DNA of 64,000 nucleotides, from NCBI RefSeq assembly GCF_004114425.1, contig NZ_RDQF01000011.1:116209-180208 (forward strand). Direction: 5' to 3'. The translations under genes and the position numbers were made by a program. Shown piece by piece: positions 1-7,581 of the stretch (the first letter of the stretch is position 1; each line of letters opens with the position of its first letter). Source of the stretch: Bradyrhizobium vignae (lineage in GTDB: Bacteria > Pseudomonadota > Alphaproteobacteria > Rhizobiales > Xanthobacteraceae). A model generated the notes under the pieces. The model made no database searches and was not told the origin of the DNA. It saw nothing but the letters and a program-made list of their open reading frames with translations.

Positions 1-206
1 CGGGCCGCCGCAGCGCCGGCCGGATCGTGCTGTCAGGCGATCCGCCGAACCCGGCGGCGCGCCCGCAAGGCTGCGCCTTCCATCCGCGCTGCCCGCGCGC
101 GATTGCACGCTGTGCGAGTGAGGTGCCGACGCTCGCGGCCATCAGCGGTGACAGACGGGTCGCGTGCCATCTCGTCACGGGCACGCCGGCGCGGGACGCG
201 GCGTGA
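1..206 (+). CDS. Peptide/nickel-type ABC transporter ATP-binding protein, C-terminal fragment
   Basis: Only the last 67 or so codons lie in the window; the reading frame is open from base 3 to the TGA at 204-206. The tail carries the oligopeptide-transporter C-terminal signature [11 protein letters not shown] followed by a Cys in VACHL, which is typical of the DppD/OppD family ATPases, where these cysteines are found after the nucleotide-binding domain. The stop overlaps the next start (TGATG), so the gene is translationally coupled to the permease downstream. Walker motifs are outside the window. The substrate cannot be told from this fragment. Confidence 0.85.
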   Translation, partial: GRRSAGRIVLSGDPPNPAARPQGCAFHPRCPRAIARCASEVPTLAAISGDRRVACHLVTGTPARDAA

Positions 207-1135
207 TGGGACGCTATTTCGCCATTCGGATCGGACGCGCGGCGCTGACGATCGTGCTCGTCGTCACCTTCGCGTTCGTCGTGCTGCGTCTCTCGGGCGA
301 TCCCGCGCTGATGATCCTGGGACCCGAGGCGCCGCCTGAGGTGCTCGCGGCGTTTCGCAAGGCCTGGGGCCTCGATGATCCCATCTGGTTTCAGTATCTC
401 GACTATTTCGGCGCCATCGCCAGGGGCGAGCTCGGCCGCTCCATGCGCGACGGCCGGCCCGCGATCGAGCTGGTGCTGGAGCGGATTCCGGCGACGCTGG
501 CGCTGACCTTGCCGGCCTTCGTCTTCAAGGTCGCGCTCGGCATTCCCGCCGGCATCTACGCCGCGCTGCATCGCGGCTCGGGCATCGACCGTGCCGTGAT
601 GATGACGGCGGTGGCTGGTTTCACGGTACCGAGCTTCGTGCTCGCGCTGGTGCTGGTGCTCGTCTTCGCCGTGCAGCTCGGCTGGCTGCCCTCAGGCGGG
701 CAAGACAGTTGGCGCCACGCCATCCTGCCGATCGCAACGCTGAGCCTCGGCGGAGCTGCTGTGCTGGCGCGCTTCACCCGCAGCGCAATGCTCGAAGTGC
801 TGGGCCAACCCTACATCCGCACCGCCTCGGCCAAAGGCGTGCCGTGGCGCAAGGTGGTGACCTCGCATGCGCTGCCGAACGCGGCGATCCCGACTGTCAC
901 CATTCTCGGCTTCATGGTGGGTACGCTGATGGCCGGCGCGGTCGTGGTCGAGAGCGTGTTTGCCTGGCCGGGAGTAGGGCGCCTGCTCGTCGTCGCGGTC
1001 GCCAACCGCGACCTCGCGGTCGTGCAATGCATCCTTCTGCTGGTTGCCATGACCATGGTGACGTCCAACCTGGTCGTCGACTTCCTCTACGGCTTCCTCG
1101 ATCCGCGGCTGCGCAGCAAAGGAGCGCACGCATGA
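206..1135 (+). CDS. ABC transporter permease, DppB/OppB-type
   Basis: Inner-membrane permease of a binding-protein-dependent importer, 309 aa. I chose ATG 206 ([15 protein letters not shown]) because it overlaps the stop of the ATPase gene; an ATG at 164 would lie inside that gene. The N-terminal transmembrane helix followed by a GDPAL...LGLDDP-type periplasmic region is typical of DppB-like permeases, and the EAA loop is visible as YIRTASAKGVPWRKVV around residues 205-220. The 3' end overlaps the next permease by four bases (ATGA). The family takes up peptides, nickel or opines; the substrate here is unknown because no substrate-binding protein is in view. Confidence 0.93.
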   Translation: MGRYFAIRIGRAALTIVLVVTFAFVVLRLSGDPALMILGPEAPPEVLAAFRKAWGLDDPIWFQYLDYFGAIARGELGRSMRDGRPAIELVLERIPATLALTLPAFVFKVALGIPAGIYAALHRGSGIDRAVMMTAVAGFTVPSFVLALVLVLVFAVQLGWLPSGGQDSWRHAILPIATLSLGGAAVLARFTRSAMLEVLGQPYIRTASAKGVPWRKVVTSHALPNAAIPTVTILGFMVGTLMAGAVVVESVFAWPGVGRLLVVAVANRDLAVVQCILLLVAMTMVTSNLVVDFLYGFLDPRLRSKGAHA

Positions 1136-2055
1136 CCGACGCGACGCTGAAGGACACCAAGGCGTTTTCAAGCGACGTGGATTCCGTCTCGCGTAAAGAA
1201 AACGCGTCAAGACTAGGATCTAGCGTCCGCCGCCGCATCAGCCTGCCGGCGATTCCTGTCTCGGTTGCGCTCGCGATCTCCTGGATCGTGGCGATGCTCG
1301 TCATTGCGGCTTTCGCGGAGAAGATCGCACCTTACGGCTTCACCCAGCTCGACCTGCGCAACCGGCTCTCGGCGCCCGGCAATGCCGCGCACTGGCTGGG
1401 TACCGACGAGCTCGGCCGGGACGTGTTGTCGCGGTTGCTCGTCTCCATCCGCATCTCGCTGCTGATCGCCTTCGGCGCCACCGCGATCTCGGCGATGGTC
1501 GGCACCACGCTCGGCTTCCTCGCCGCGCATTTCCGAGGGCTGGTGGAGCAGCTCGTGCTGATGCTGTCCGACTTCCAGGCCAGCATGCCCTTCCTGATCA
1601 TGGCGCTGGCGGTGCTCGCCTTTTTCGGCAACTCGCTGCCGCTCTTGATCGGCCTGATGGGCCTGTTCGGCTGGGAGCGCTACGCCCGCATCGCGCGCGG
1701 CCTTGCGATCTCCGCCAATGCGCAAGGCTACGCCGTCGCCGTCCGCCAGCTTGGCGCAACGCCGTCGCGGATCTATCTCCGACACATCCTGCCCAACATC
1801 GCCTCCACCCTGATCGTCTCGACCACGCTGGTCTTCCCAGAGGTGATCCTGACGGAATCCGGCCTGTCGTTCCTCGGTCTCGGCGTGCAGCCGCCGATGA
1901 CCAGCCTCGGCAACATGGTCGGCTATGGCCGCGAATACCTCACCCGGGCACCCTGGATCATGCTGGCGCCGGCGACCACCATCGTCGTCACCACGCTGGC
2001 GGTGTCAGTAATCGGCGACTGGCTGCGCGACCGGCTCGATCCGACGCTGCAGTAA
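1132..2055 (+). CDS. ABC transporter permease, DppC/OppC-type
   Basis: Second inner-membrane permease of the same importer, 307 aa, starting at ATG 1132 inside an ATGA overlap with the preceding gene. The N-terminus is cytoplasmic, then comes one membrane segment (about residues 45-65), then the family-typical stretch HWLGTDELGRDVLSRL, and an EAA loop around YAVAVRQLGATPSRIYLRHILPN. The C-terminus ends VIGDWLRDRLDPTLQ, which is the usual DppC ending. With the ATPase fragment and DppB homologue it forms a tight operon whose last gene this appears to be, since a palindromic repeat follows directly. Confidence 0.93.
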   Translation: MTDATLKDTKAFSSDVDSVSRKENASRLGSSVRRRISLPAIPVSVALAISWIVAMLVIAAFAEKIAPYGFTQLDLRNRLSAPGNAAHWLGTDELGRDVLSRLLVSIRISLLIAFGATAISAMVGTTLGFLAAHFRGLVEQLVLMLSDFQASMPFLIMALAVLAFFGNSLPLLIGLMGLFGWERYARIARGLAISANAQGYAVAVRQLGATPSRIYLRHILPNIASTLIVSTTLVFPEVILTESGLSFLGLGVQPPMTSLGNMVGYGREYLTRAPWIMLAPATTIVVTTLAVSVIGDWLRDRLDPTLQ

Positions 2056-2061
2056 GTGCTC

Positions 2062-2146
2062 CGTCATGGCCGGGCTTGTCCCGGCCATCCACGTCTTTGC
2101 CGCGCAGAACCAAGAACGTGGATGCCCGGGACAAGCCCCATGACGA
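2062..2146. repeat. Intergenic palindromic repeat downstream of the ABC operon
   Basis: Two arms, about 2062-2097 and 2112-2146, are near-perfect reverse complements (core GGGCTTGTCCCGG against CCCGGGACAAGCCC, then CATCCACGT against ACGTGGATG), separated by about 14 bases. Such hairpins are common between genes in Bradyrhizobium genomes. It lies 7 bases after the permease stop, so it may end or stabilise that transcript, but it has no terminal T-run. Confidence 0.75.
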
Positions 2147-2322
2147 CTGAGACCGCCTGCGCCCACGCGCCGGGAGCAGGGGAGGCCTGCACGGGGCCGA
2201 TCCGGGCCGTTTCGCGGCAAGTTCCCGTTGCGCCCGCCGGGTCCGTGCGCTATCCGGCCGGAAAGGCCTGAGGCGGCTTTCATTTTCTGCCCGGCCCAAG
2301 CCAATCGAGGACGGAAACCGCC

Positions 2323-4173
2323 ATGCCAGCCTATCGCTCCCGCACCACCACCCACGGCCGCAACATGGCGGGCGCCCGCGGCCTCTGGCGTGCGACGGGC
2401 ATGAAGGACGGCGATTTCGGCAAGCCGATCATCGCGGTCGTCAACTCCTTCACCCAGTTCGTGCCCGGCCACGTCCATCTCAAGGATCTCGGCCAGCTGG
2501 TGGCGCGCGAGATCGAGCAGGCCGGCGGCGTGGCGAAAGAGTTCAACACCATCGCAGTCGACGACGGCATCGCCATGGGCCATGACGGCATGCTCTACAG
2601 CCTGCCCTCTCGCGAGTTGATCGCCGACAGCGTCGAGTACATGGCCAACGCGCACTGCGCCGACGGACTCGTCTGCATCTCCAACTGCGACAAGATCACG
2701 CCCGGCATGCTGATGGCCGCGCTGCGGCTCAACATCCCCGCCGTGTTCGTCTCGGGCGGCCCGATGGAGGCCGGCAAGGTCAAGCTCGAGGGCAAGACCA
2801 GGGCCGTCGACCTCATCGACGCCATGGTGGCCGCCGCCGACTCCAAGGTCAGCGACGACGACGTCAAGGTGATCGAGCGCTCGGCCTGTCCGACCTGCGG
2901 CTCCTGCTCGGGCATGTTCACCGCCAATTCCATGAACTGCCTCACCGAGGCGCTTGGCCTCGCGCTGCCCGGCAACGGCTCGGTGGTCGCAACCCATGCC
3001 GACCGCAAGCGCCTGTTCGTCGAGGCCGGCCACACCATCGTCGATCTCGTCCGCCGCTACTACGAGCAGGACGATGCTTCGGTCCTGCCGCGCAACATCG
3101 CGAACTTCAAGGCGTTCGAGAACGCCATGACGCTCGACATCGCGATGGGCGGCTCTACCAACACCGTGCTGCATCTGCTCGCCGCCGCCCATGAAGGCCA
3201 GGTCGAGTTCACCATGCGCGACATCGACCGGCTGTCGCGCCGGGTGCCCGTGCTCTGCAAGGTCGCGCCGTCAGTGGCTGACGTGCACGTCGAGGACGTG
3301 CACCGCGCCGGCGGCATCATGGGCATTCTCGGCGAGCTCGACCGCGCCGGGCTGATCGACACTTCGGTCTCGACCGTGCACGCGCCGACCATGAACGAGG
3401 CATTGGAGCGCTGGGACATCAAGCGCACCAAGAGCGAACAGGTGCGCACCTTCTATCGCGCCTCGCCCGGCGGCATCCCGACCCAGGTCGCGTTCAGCCA
3501 GGAGCGCCGCTATGACGAGCTCGATGCCGACCGCGAGAAGGGCGTCGTGCGCGATCTCGAACATGCCTTCAGCAAGGACGGCGGTCTCGCCGTGCTCTAC
3601 GGCAACCTCGCGCAGGACGGCTGCATCGTGAAGACCGCCGGCGTCGACGCCTCGATCCTGAAATTCTCCGGCCCCGCGCGCGTGTTCGAGAGCCAGGACG
3701 CCGCGGTCGAAGGCATTTTGGGCGGCAAGGTCGTCGCCGGTGACGTCGTCGTCGTGCGCTATGAAGGCCCGCGCGGCGGCCCCGGCATGCAGGAGATGCT
3801 GTATCCGACGAGCTATCTGAAATCGATGGGCCTCGGCAAAGCCTGTGCGCTCGTTACCGACGGCCGTTTCTCCGGCGGCTCCTCGGGCCTGTCGATCGGC
3901 CATCTGTCGCCGGAAGCTGCCGAAGGCGGCACCATCGGTCTCGTGCGCGACGGCGACCTAATCGCCATCGACATCCCGAACCGCAGCATCAGCCTGGAAG
4001 TCTCCGACGAGGAGCTCGCCAAGCGCCGCGCTGCGGAGGAGGCGAAGGGCGATGCCGCCTGGCAGCCGCAGAGCCGCAAGCGCAACGTCTCGACCGCGCT
4101 TCAGGCCTATGCCGCGCTCACCACCAGCGCCGCGCGCGGCGCGGTGCGCGAGGTGAAGCGGCGCTCGAGATAG
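2323..4173 (+). CDS. ilvD: Dihydroxy-acid dehydratase IlvD
   Basis: Converts 2,3-dihydroxy-isovalerate and -methylvalerate to the 2-keto acids in valine, leucine and isoleucine synthesis; cytosolic. It is 616 aa, the same length as the E. coli enzyme as I recall it, and begins [26 protein letters not shown] with the same block of conserved residues. The iron-sulfur ligands are visible as SNCDKITPG (about residue 122) and [11 protein letters not shown] (about 189-199), and the C-terminal [15 protein letters not shown] block is intact. It stands alone between a repeat-containing spacer and a long non-coding stretch, so it is probably monocistronic. No attenuator or leader peptide was evident upstream. 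Confidence 0.98.
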   Translation: MPAYRSRTTTHGRNMAGARGLWRATGMKDGDFGKPIIAVVNSFTQFVPGHVHLKDLGQLVAREIEQAGGVAKEFNTIAVDDGIAMGHDGMLYSLPSRELIADSVEYMANAHCADGLVCISNCDKITPGMLMAALRLNIPAVFVSGGPMEAGKVKLEGKTRAVDLIDAMVAAADSKVSDDDVKVIERSACPTCGSCSGMFTANSMNCLTEALGLALPGNGSVVATHADRKRLFVEAGHTIVDLVRRYYEQDDASVLPRNIANFKAFENAMTLDIAMGGSTNTVLHLLAAAHEGQVEFTMRDIDRLSRRVPVLCKVAPSVADVHVEDVHRAGGIMGILGELDRAGLIDTSVSTVHAPTMNEALERWDIKRTKSEQVRTFYRASPGGIPTQVAFSQERRYDELDADREKGVVRDLEHAFSKDGGLAVLYGNLAQDGCIVKTAGVDASILKFSGPARVFESQDAAVEGILGGKVVAGDVVVVRYEGPRGGPGMQEMLYPTSYLKSMGLGKACALVTDGRFSGGSSGLSIGHLSPEAAEGGTIGLVRDGDLIAIDIPNRSISLEVSDEELAKRRAAEEAKGDAAWQPQSRKRNVSTALQAYAALTTSAARGAVREVKRRSR

Positions 4174-4572
4174 GCGCCTGATCGGCACGTCACAGGCTGG
4201 ATCGACGGTCTTCCGGAACGGCTCGCGGCTCCACGCGAGCGCGCGGATGCGCCGTTGCAGGAAACACGGAGCCGAAGAGAAGATTCGGAAAGAACGGCCC
4301 CCGCTTCCCGGGGCGTGGGCTGTTGGGGGTGGGAGCGGGAGCCGTTTGCGAAGTGGGCACCCGACGCGCGGGCTCGCCCGCCAGGCCCGGTCAACTTAGT
4401 GCATTTGTCCACACCTCGCTATTTAATTCTTATTATTTTTTATTTTATTTTCGATTTAATCGTGCCATCCTGAGAAACATCGCCGAAATTCATGTTTTCC
4501 GAATCCGGCCGAGGCGGTCACCATATCGAGATCCGTCCGCAACGCTCCGGATTGCCACTAGCGGAGCTAGCC
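4174..4572. other. Intergenic region with an AT-rich block
   Basis: No gene is evident. A G/C-rich possible hairpin (CCCCGC then a short loop then CCGGGG) lies near 4300-4316 and could end the ilvD transcript. At about 4421-4460 there is a block made almost wholly of A and T (TTTAATTCTTATTATTTT and more), very unlike the surrounding 60-70% GC sequence; it could hold a promoter for the downstream small gene or a nucleoid-protein binding site. No standard -35/-10 pair is certain. Confidence 0.5.
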
Positions 4573-4890
4573 ATGAGTCATTCTCCATCACTCGTGCCGC
4601 AAATTACGACAGACCAGGACGTCTATCTCGTGCTCGATGATTTCGGCCGCCGGCTGGGCCGCGCCTGGTGTGAAACTGCCGAGGAGGATGCCAATCGCGC
4701 GACCCTGCTCAGACATCTCGCCGAAGGGCAGTATCTGCATCCCACACGCATCGTGGCCTTCAATACCGCGGAGGGATGGTCGCGGGATGCCACCGCCGAA
4801 ATCGCCGACGAGCTGCGCCGCCGCTTCGTCGAACTCGAGGAGACCGATCCCTCGCTGCTGGAGTTCCTGGAAAGAGCCGCGAGGCGTTGA
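4573..4890 (+). CDS. Conserved-type small hypothetical protein
   Basis: A 105-aa soluble protein without a signal peptide or membrane segment. I chose ATG 4573 (MSHSPSLVPQITTDQD) because GGAG at 4563-4566 sits 6 bases upstream; an in-frame ATG at 4492 gives 27 extra residues of low-quality sequence. The body (DVYLVLDDFGRRLGRAWCE, then DATAEIADELRRRFVELEE) looks like a compact alpha/beta fold and has strong GC3 bias, which supports real coding. I do not recognise a named family; proteins like this occur as orphans in Bradyrhizobium. No functional neighbour helps. Confidence 0.65.
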   Translation: MSHSPSLVPQITTDQDVYLVLDDFGRRLGRAWCETAEEDANRATLLRHLAEGQYLHPTRIVAFNTAEGWSRDATAEIADELRRRFVELEETDPSLLEFLERAARR

Positions 4891-5164
4891 GGCTCGACCA
4901 TCGGCGGAAGAAACTTCCGCTCGAACGAGTACCGCGGCGATGTCGAATTGCCGGAGCAGCGATCACGCTCTCGCTCGTCATGCGGACTTCGGAGCAGACG
5001 CCCATCGCGCGCCAATGCGCGTGGTCAATGAGTTCTTACCGGTTCGCCGCGATCAGCCGTTCGCGTTAAGGATGCCCCGACGAAGTTCGGCCAGGCAAGG
5101 TCTTGCGGCGTATACTCCCGCGACACTTCGCAAATCCATTTCGGGCAATTGGGGCACCACTGCA

Positions 5165-5539
5165 ATGTCTCGTACTCTCGCCGTTGTTTTTTCCACTGCC
5201 GTCGCCGCGATGTCCATGACGGACGCAGCCTCCGCAGGCTGCTACAATTGCTATGCGCCGCCGTCGTGCACGACCTGCTATCAGCAGCAATATGTGCCGC
5301 CGCAATACCGTACCGTCGACGAGACCGTGATGGTCTCGCCCGGCGCCGTCGTCGCGCACCGCACGCCGGCGCAGTATCGCACCGTGATGGTGCCGCAGAC
5401 CGTGATGGTGGCGCCCCCGAGCGTCCAGTACGAACGCATCCCGCCGCAATACGCCACGCGCCAACGCGTCGAGATGGTCTCGCCAGGCTATTCCTACTAC
5501 GCCCCGGTGCAGATGGGCTGCGCGTCCTGCGGCTACTGA
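5165..5539 (+). CDS. Secreted Tyr/Pro/Val-rich small protein
   Basis: 124 aa. ATG 5165 gives a clear signal peptide, MSRTLAVVFSTAVAAMSMTDAASAG, with likely cleavage after ASA. The mature part starts with a Cys-rich stretch (CYNCYAPPSCTTCYQQQ), then repeats related segments (YRTVDETVMVSPGAVV, YRTVMVPQTVMVAP, and a final VEMVSPG), and ends CASCGY. Alphaproteobacteria carry many such exported Tyr/Pro-rich proteins of unknown role. Four or more Cys at the two ends suggest disulfides. The function is unknown, and the gene stands alone, followed by a strong hairpin. Confidence 0.7.
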   Translation: MSRTLAVVFSTAVAAMSMTDAASAGCYNCYAPPSCTTCYQQQYVPPQYRTVDETVMVSPGAVVAHRTPAQYRTVMVPQTVMVAPPSVQYERIPPQYATRQRVEMVSPGYSYYAPVQMGCASCGY

Positions 5540-5609
5540 TGCCACGTAACAGAACCGGCTTCGAGCGGCGCTCCTCCTGGGGCGCCGGTTTCGTTTGCGA
5601 GCAGCAAAA

Positions 5610-5648
5610 CGAGGCCCGGGCATGGAGACCAATCCAACCCGGGCCTCG
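5610..5648. terminator. Strong hairpin after the secreted-protein gene
   Basis: CGAGGCCCGGG (5610-5620) and CCCGGGCCTCG (5638-5648) form a perfect 11-bp stem with a 17-base loop. A second, looser pair (AACCGGC ... GCCGGTT) lies just before it, around 5550-5590. No T-run follows, so whether it is an intrinsic terminator or only a stabilising structure is open. Confidence 0.5.
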
Positions 5649-5813
5649 CAACCTGCGACGCCCTGGGAGATGTCGCCGGTATCGGGATTGCTAGGCGTGC
5701 AGCCTAAGGCAACAGGCTGACGCTTGCCTGACAAGGAGCTGGGAGGCGAGGGCGCCCAACTTCGCGTTGCCTTGCGCAGTCGACTGGGTTAAGCGACAGC
5801 CATTCCAAGCTCA

Positions 5814-5903
5814 GGAAGGGTGGCCGAGTGGTTTAAGGCACCGGTCTTGAAAACCGGCGTGCCCGCAAGGGTACCGTGGGTTCGAATCCCACCCCTTCCG
5901 CCA
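5814..5903 (+). tRNA. tRNA-Ser (anticodon UGA)
   Basis: A 90-base class II tRNA. The acceptor stem GGAAGGG (5814-5820) pairs with CCCTTCC (5893-5899), with discriminator G at 5900 and an encoded CCA at 5901-5903. The anticodon stem CCGGT/ACCGG (5841-5845 and 5853-5857) frames the loop CTTGAAA, so the anticodon is TGA at 5848-5850. The long variable arm (around GTGCCCGCAAGGGTAC) is that of serine tRNAs, and GGTTCGAATCC forms the T loop. Confidence 0.97.
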
Positions 5904-6144
5904 AAAGCTAAGCAAAATCAATTTATTATCTCTATTGGGCGCGGCTGTACACAAACGAACGTGCAATCGACCGTGGCTTAGACCCAGACGTCTTCACCTC
6001 ATTGGGCGTGGCAATCTTGCTGGCGCCGTCGCCGTTCGGCTTATCGCATGCCGCCTCAAACAGAGAGGCCCGCCAGCGTGAACCGAACCATTCACGGGGG
6101 GTTCATACCGGCTGAAGCACCCTGCGCCTTGTGGAGGTTGTCGG

Positions 6145-6540
6145 ATGATTATTATCGGGCTCGTCGCAGCGCTACTCACGGGTCAGGCTTTGCCGGCGAT
6201 GGAGACTCACCAGCCCATCCAGCAGGTCCAGTATGGCGTCCCCAGGCACCCTCCGCCGTGCGGCGACGGCTGGGACGTCAGCGCCCGTGACGGCATGTGC
6301 TATCCAAACGGATACCTTCCTCCTCAAGAACAGGCCGCGAGGCAGTACTATTATCGCGGGGGCGGCTACGGCCATGGCAGATATCCGGTGCCCTGCGGCC
6401 ATGGCGCCGACGTCGATATCCGAGATGGACAATGCTATCCAAACGGAACGGTACCCCCGCAGTTTCAGCAGGGCCGAGGGTACTACGGCGGTGACTACTA
6501 CGATCGCGGTCCCCGACGCCGATATTATCGCTATTATTGA
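6145..6540 (+). CDS. Exported small protein with an internal duplication
   Basis: 131 aa. The start at ATG 6145 has a good GGAGG (6133-6137) 7 bases upstream. The N-terminus MIIIGLVAALLTGQALPAM is a short signal or anchor segment. The rest contains two copies of a motif of about 24 residues, PCGDGWDVSARDGMCYPNG (about residues 38-56) and PCGHGADVDIRDGQCYPNG (about 82-100), each with two Cys and each followed by xxPPQ, then Tyr/Arg/Gly-rich tails. The paired Cys in each copy suggest a small disulfide-bonded unit. It belongs to a style of secreted protein common in Bradyrhizobium; the function is unknown. Confidence 0.75.
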   Translation: MIIIGLVAALLTGQALPAMETHQPIQQVQYGVPRHPPPCGDGWDVSARDGMCYPNGYLPPQEQAARQYYYRGGGYGHGRYPVPCGHGADVDIRDGQCYPNGTVPPQFQQGRGYYGGDYYDRGPRRRYYRYY

Positions 6541-6574
6541 GCCCGCCAGCGTGAACCGGCGGGCCGAGGAGACT

Positions 6575-6906
6575 TCAGGCTGGGCGGCCTTCCATCATCT
6601 GCTGGAGGTCCCGCAGGAGTGAAGCGACCACCGGCTCGGGATCGCTCCCATCCACGCCGCCGAAAACCTCCCCGTCGATCTCCAGGCATCGCCACGTGGG
6701 CGCTTGTTGTGCCAGTGCGCCTTGATCTTAGATGCCCAGCTCATCAGTGATACCAGTGCTCCACGGAATATCCGTGTACGGCGTAGAATGAGCGCGGCAT
6801 CGACGTCCGCGGTGCGGGCCGCGGCCACCTTGCCCGTGGCCTCGCGGAATTTGTCTGCAGCCTCGCGCCAGGCCTTGTGGTCCGAAGCGCCGGCGCGCCT
6901 CGCCAT
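6575..6906 (-). pseudogene. Broken small hypothetical gene (frameshift plus stop)
   Basis: The N-terminal part is read from the ATG at 6904-6906: MARRAGASDHKAWREAADK and on to IFRGALVSL, with coding-like composition. The frame then turns to unlikely sequence (MSWASKIKAHWHNK). Shifting by one base around 6747-6752 gives DELGI, then a TAA at about 6728-6730, then DQGALAQQAPTWRCLEIDG and onward to LQQMMEGRPA and a TGA at 6575-6577. One lost base plus one substitution (for example GAA to TAA) would restore a single protein of about 110 aa. The two lesions suggest a decaying gene, although a sequencing error for one of them cannot be excluded. No family name is recognised. Confidence 0.6.
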
Positions 6907-6985
6907 AACGACGAACGACAGCGGGGCAGGAACGCCCTCGAACGTCAGAGATTAGCCCGACAGGAAGTTTCACAGCGGGCCACGC

Positions 6986-7090
6986 ATGTTCTTCTTTTTC
7001 TCGAACCGGCTGGGATGTCTCGGCTCGCTGCTGATCTCCGGCCTGGTCACTGTCGCACTTCTGTTCCTGTTCGGGATCATTCGATTCTAA
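6986..7090 (+). CDS. 34-aa single-pass membrane protein
   Basis: The short ORF reads MFFFFSNRLGCLGSLLIS and then a continuous hydrophobic helix ending LFLFGIIRF. It is small, but the amino-acid pattern (aromatic start, Gly-rich turn, one membrane helix) is coherent, and I recall similar tiny proteins in Bradyrhizobium. No good ribosome binding site is close to the start. The function is unknown. It could be chance, but 23 or so consecutive hydrophobic codons in this GC-rich DNA argue against that. Confidence 0.5.
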   Translation: MFFFFSNRLGCLGSLLISGLVTVALLFLFGIIRF

Positions 7091-7106
7091 GCGCCAGCGC
7101 GTGGTC

Positions 7107-7174
7107 CAAGTCGATGCTTCAACCAAGTCGATGCTTCAACCAAGTCGATGCTCCAACCAAGCCGATGCTCCAAC
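7107..7174. repeat. 17-bp tandem repeat, four copies
   Basis: The unit CAAGTCGATGCTTCAAC occurs at 7107-7123 and 7124-7140 exactly, then with one change at 7141-7157 and two at 7158-7174. It lies between the small membrane ORF and the next gene. A 17-base unit does not keep a reading frame, so this is a non-coding array. Confidence 0.9.
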
Positions 7175-7261
7175 GACGGAGAAACACATCCCGAAGCTTG
7201 CAGGAACCTGGCCTTGGCTCGCCTGTTGTTCGCACTCTCGACCCATTCATGGAGAGCGCTT

Positions 7262-7558
7262 GTGGAAAGTACGATCATCGGGGAATTCGATACGCGCCGC
7301 GGCGCCGAGCTCGCAGTTGAGCATGTCGTGCAGGAATGCGGCGTGCCGCGAAGCGATGTGTTCGTTCAAGCCGCCGGCGGCGCCAACACGGTGGGGACCC
7401 GTCCGGCAGGTAGCGACGTCAAGGCGTCGCCCGCGCCGGAGGGGCGGCAGAAGCTGGAAGGTCCGATCGAGGTCTCCGTGGATTTTCACGGCGATGCGCC
7501 CGAGAAGATCGCAGATGTCTTGAGGAGCGCGGGTGCAAAGAGCGTGCATACCAGGTAA
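7262..7558 (+). CDS. Small hypothetical stress-type protein
   Basis: 98 aa from a GTG at 7262, chosen because GGAGAG at 7251-7256 is at ideal distance and because upstream in-frame codons read through the tandem repeat. The sequence starts VESTIIGEFDTRRGAELAVEH and has the beta-alpha-beta look of small YflT/general-stress-like domains (a strand, a helix with AELAVEHVVQE, then a VFVQAAGG strand), and ends with EVSVDFHGDAPEKIADVLR. That family link is a guess from the pattern. It sits 23 bases before the phospholipase-VTT gene in the same direction and may be co-transcribed with it. Confidence 0.7.
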   Translation: MESTIIGEFDTRRGAELAVEHVVQECGVPRSDVFVQAAGGANTVGTRPAGSDVKASPAPEGRQKLEGPIEVSVDFHGDAPEKIADVLRSAGAKSVHTR

Positions 7559-7581
7559 CGGCATTCGCACGCACTGAAGAC

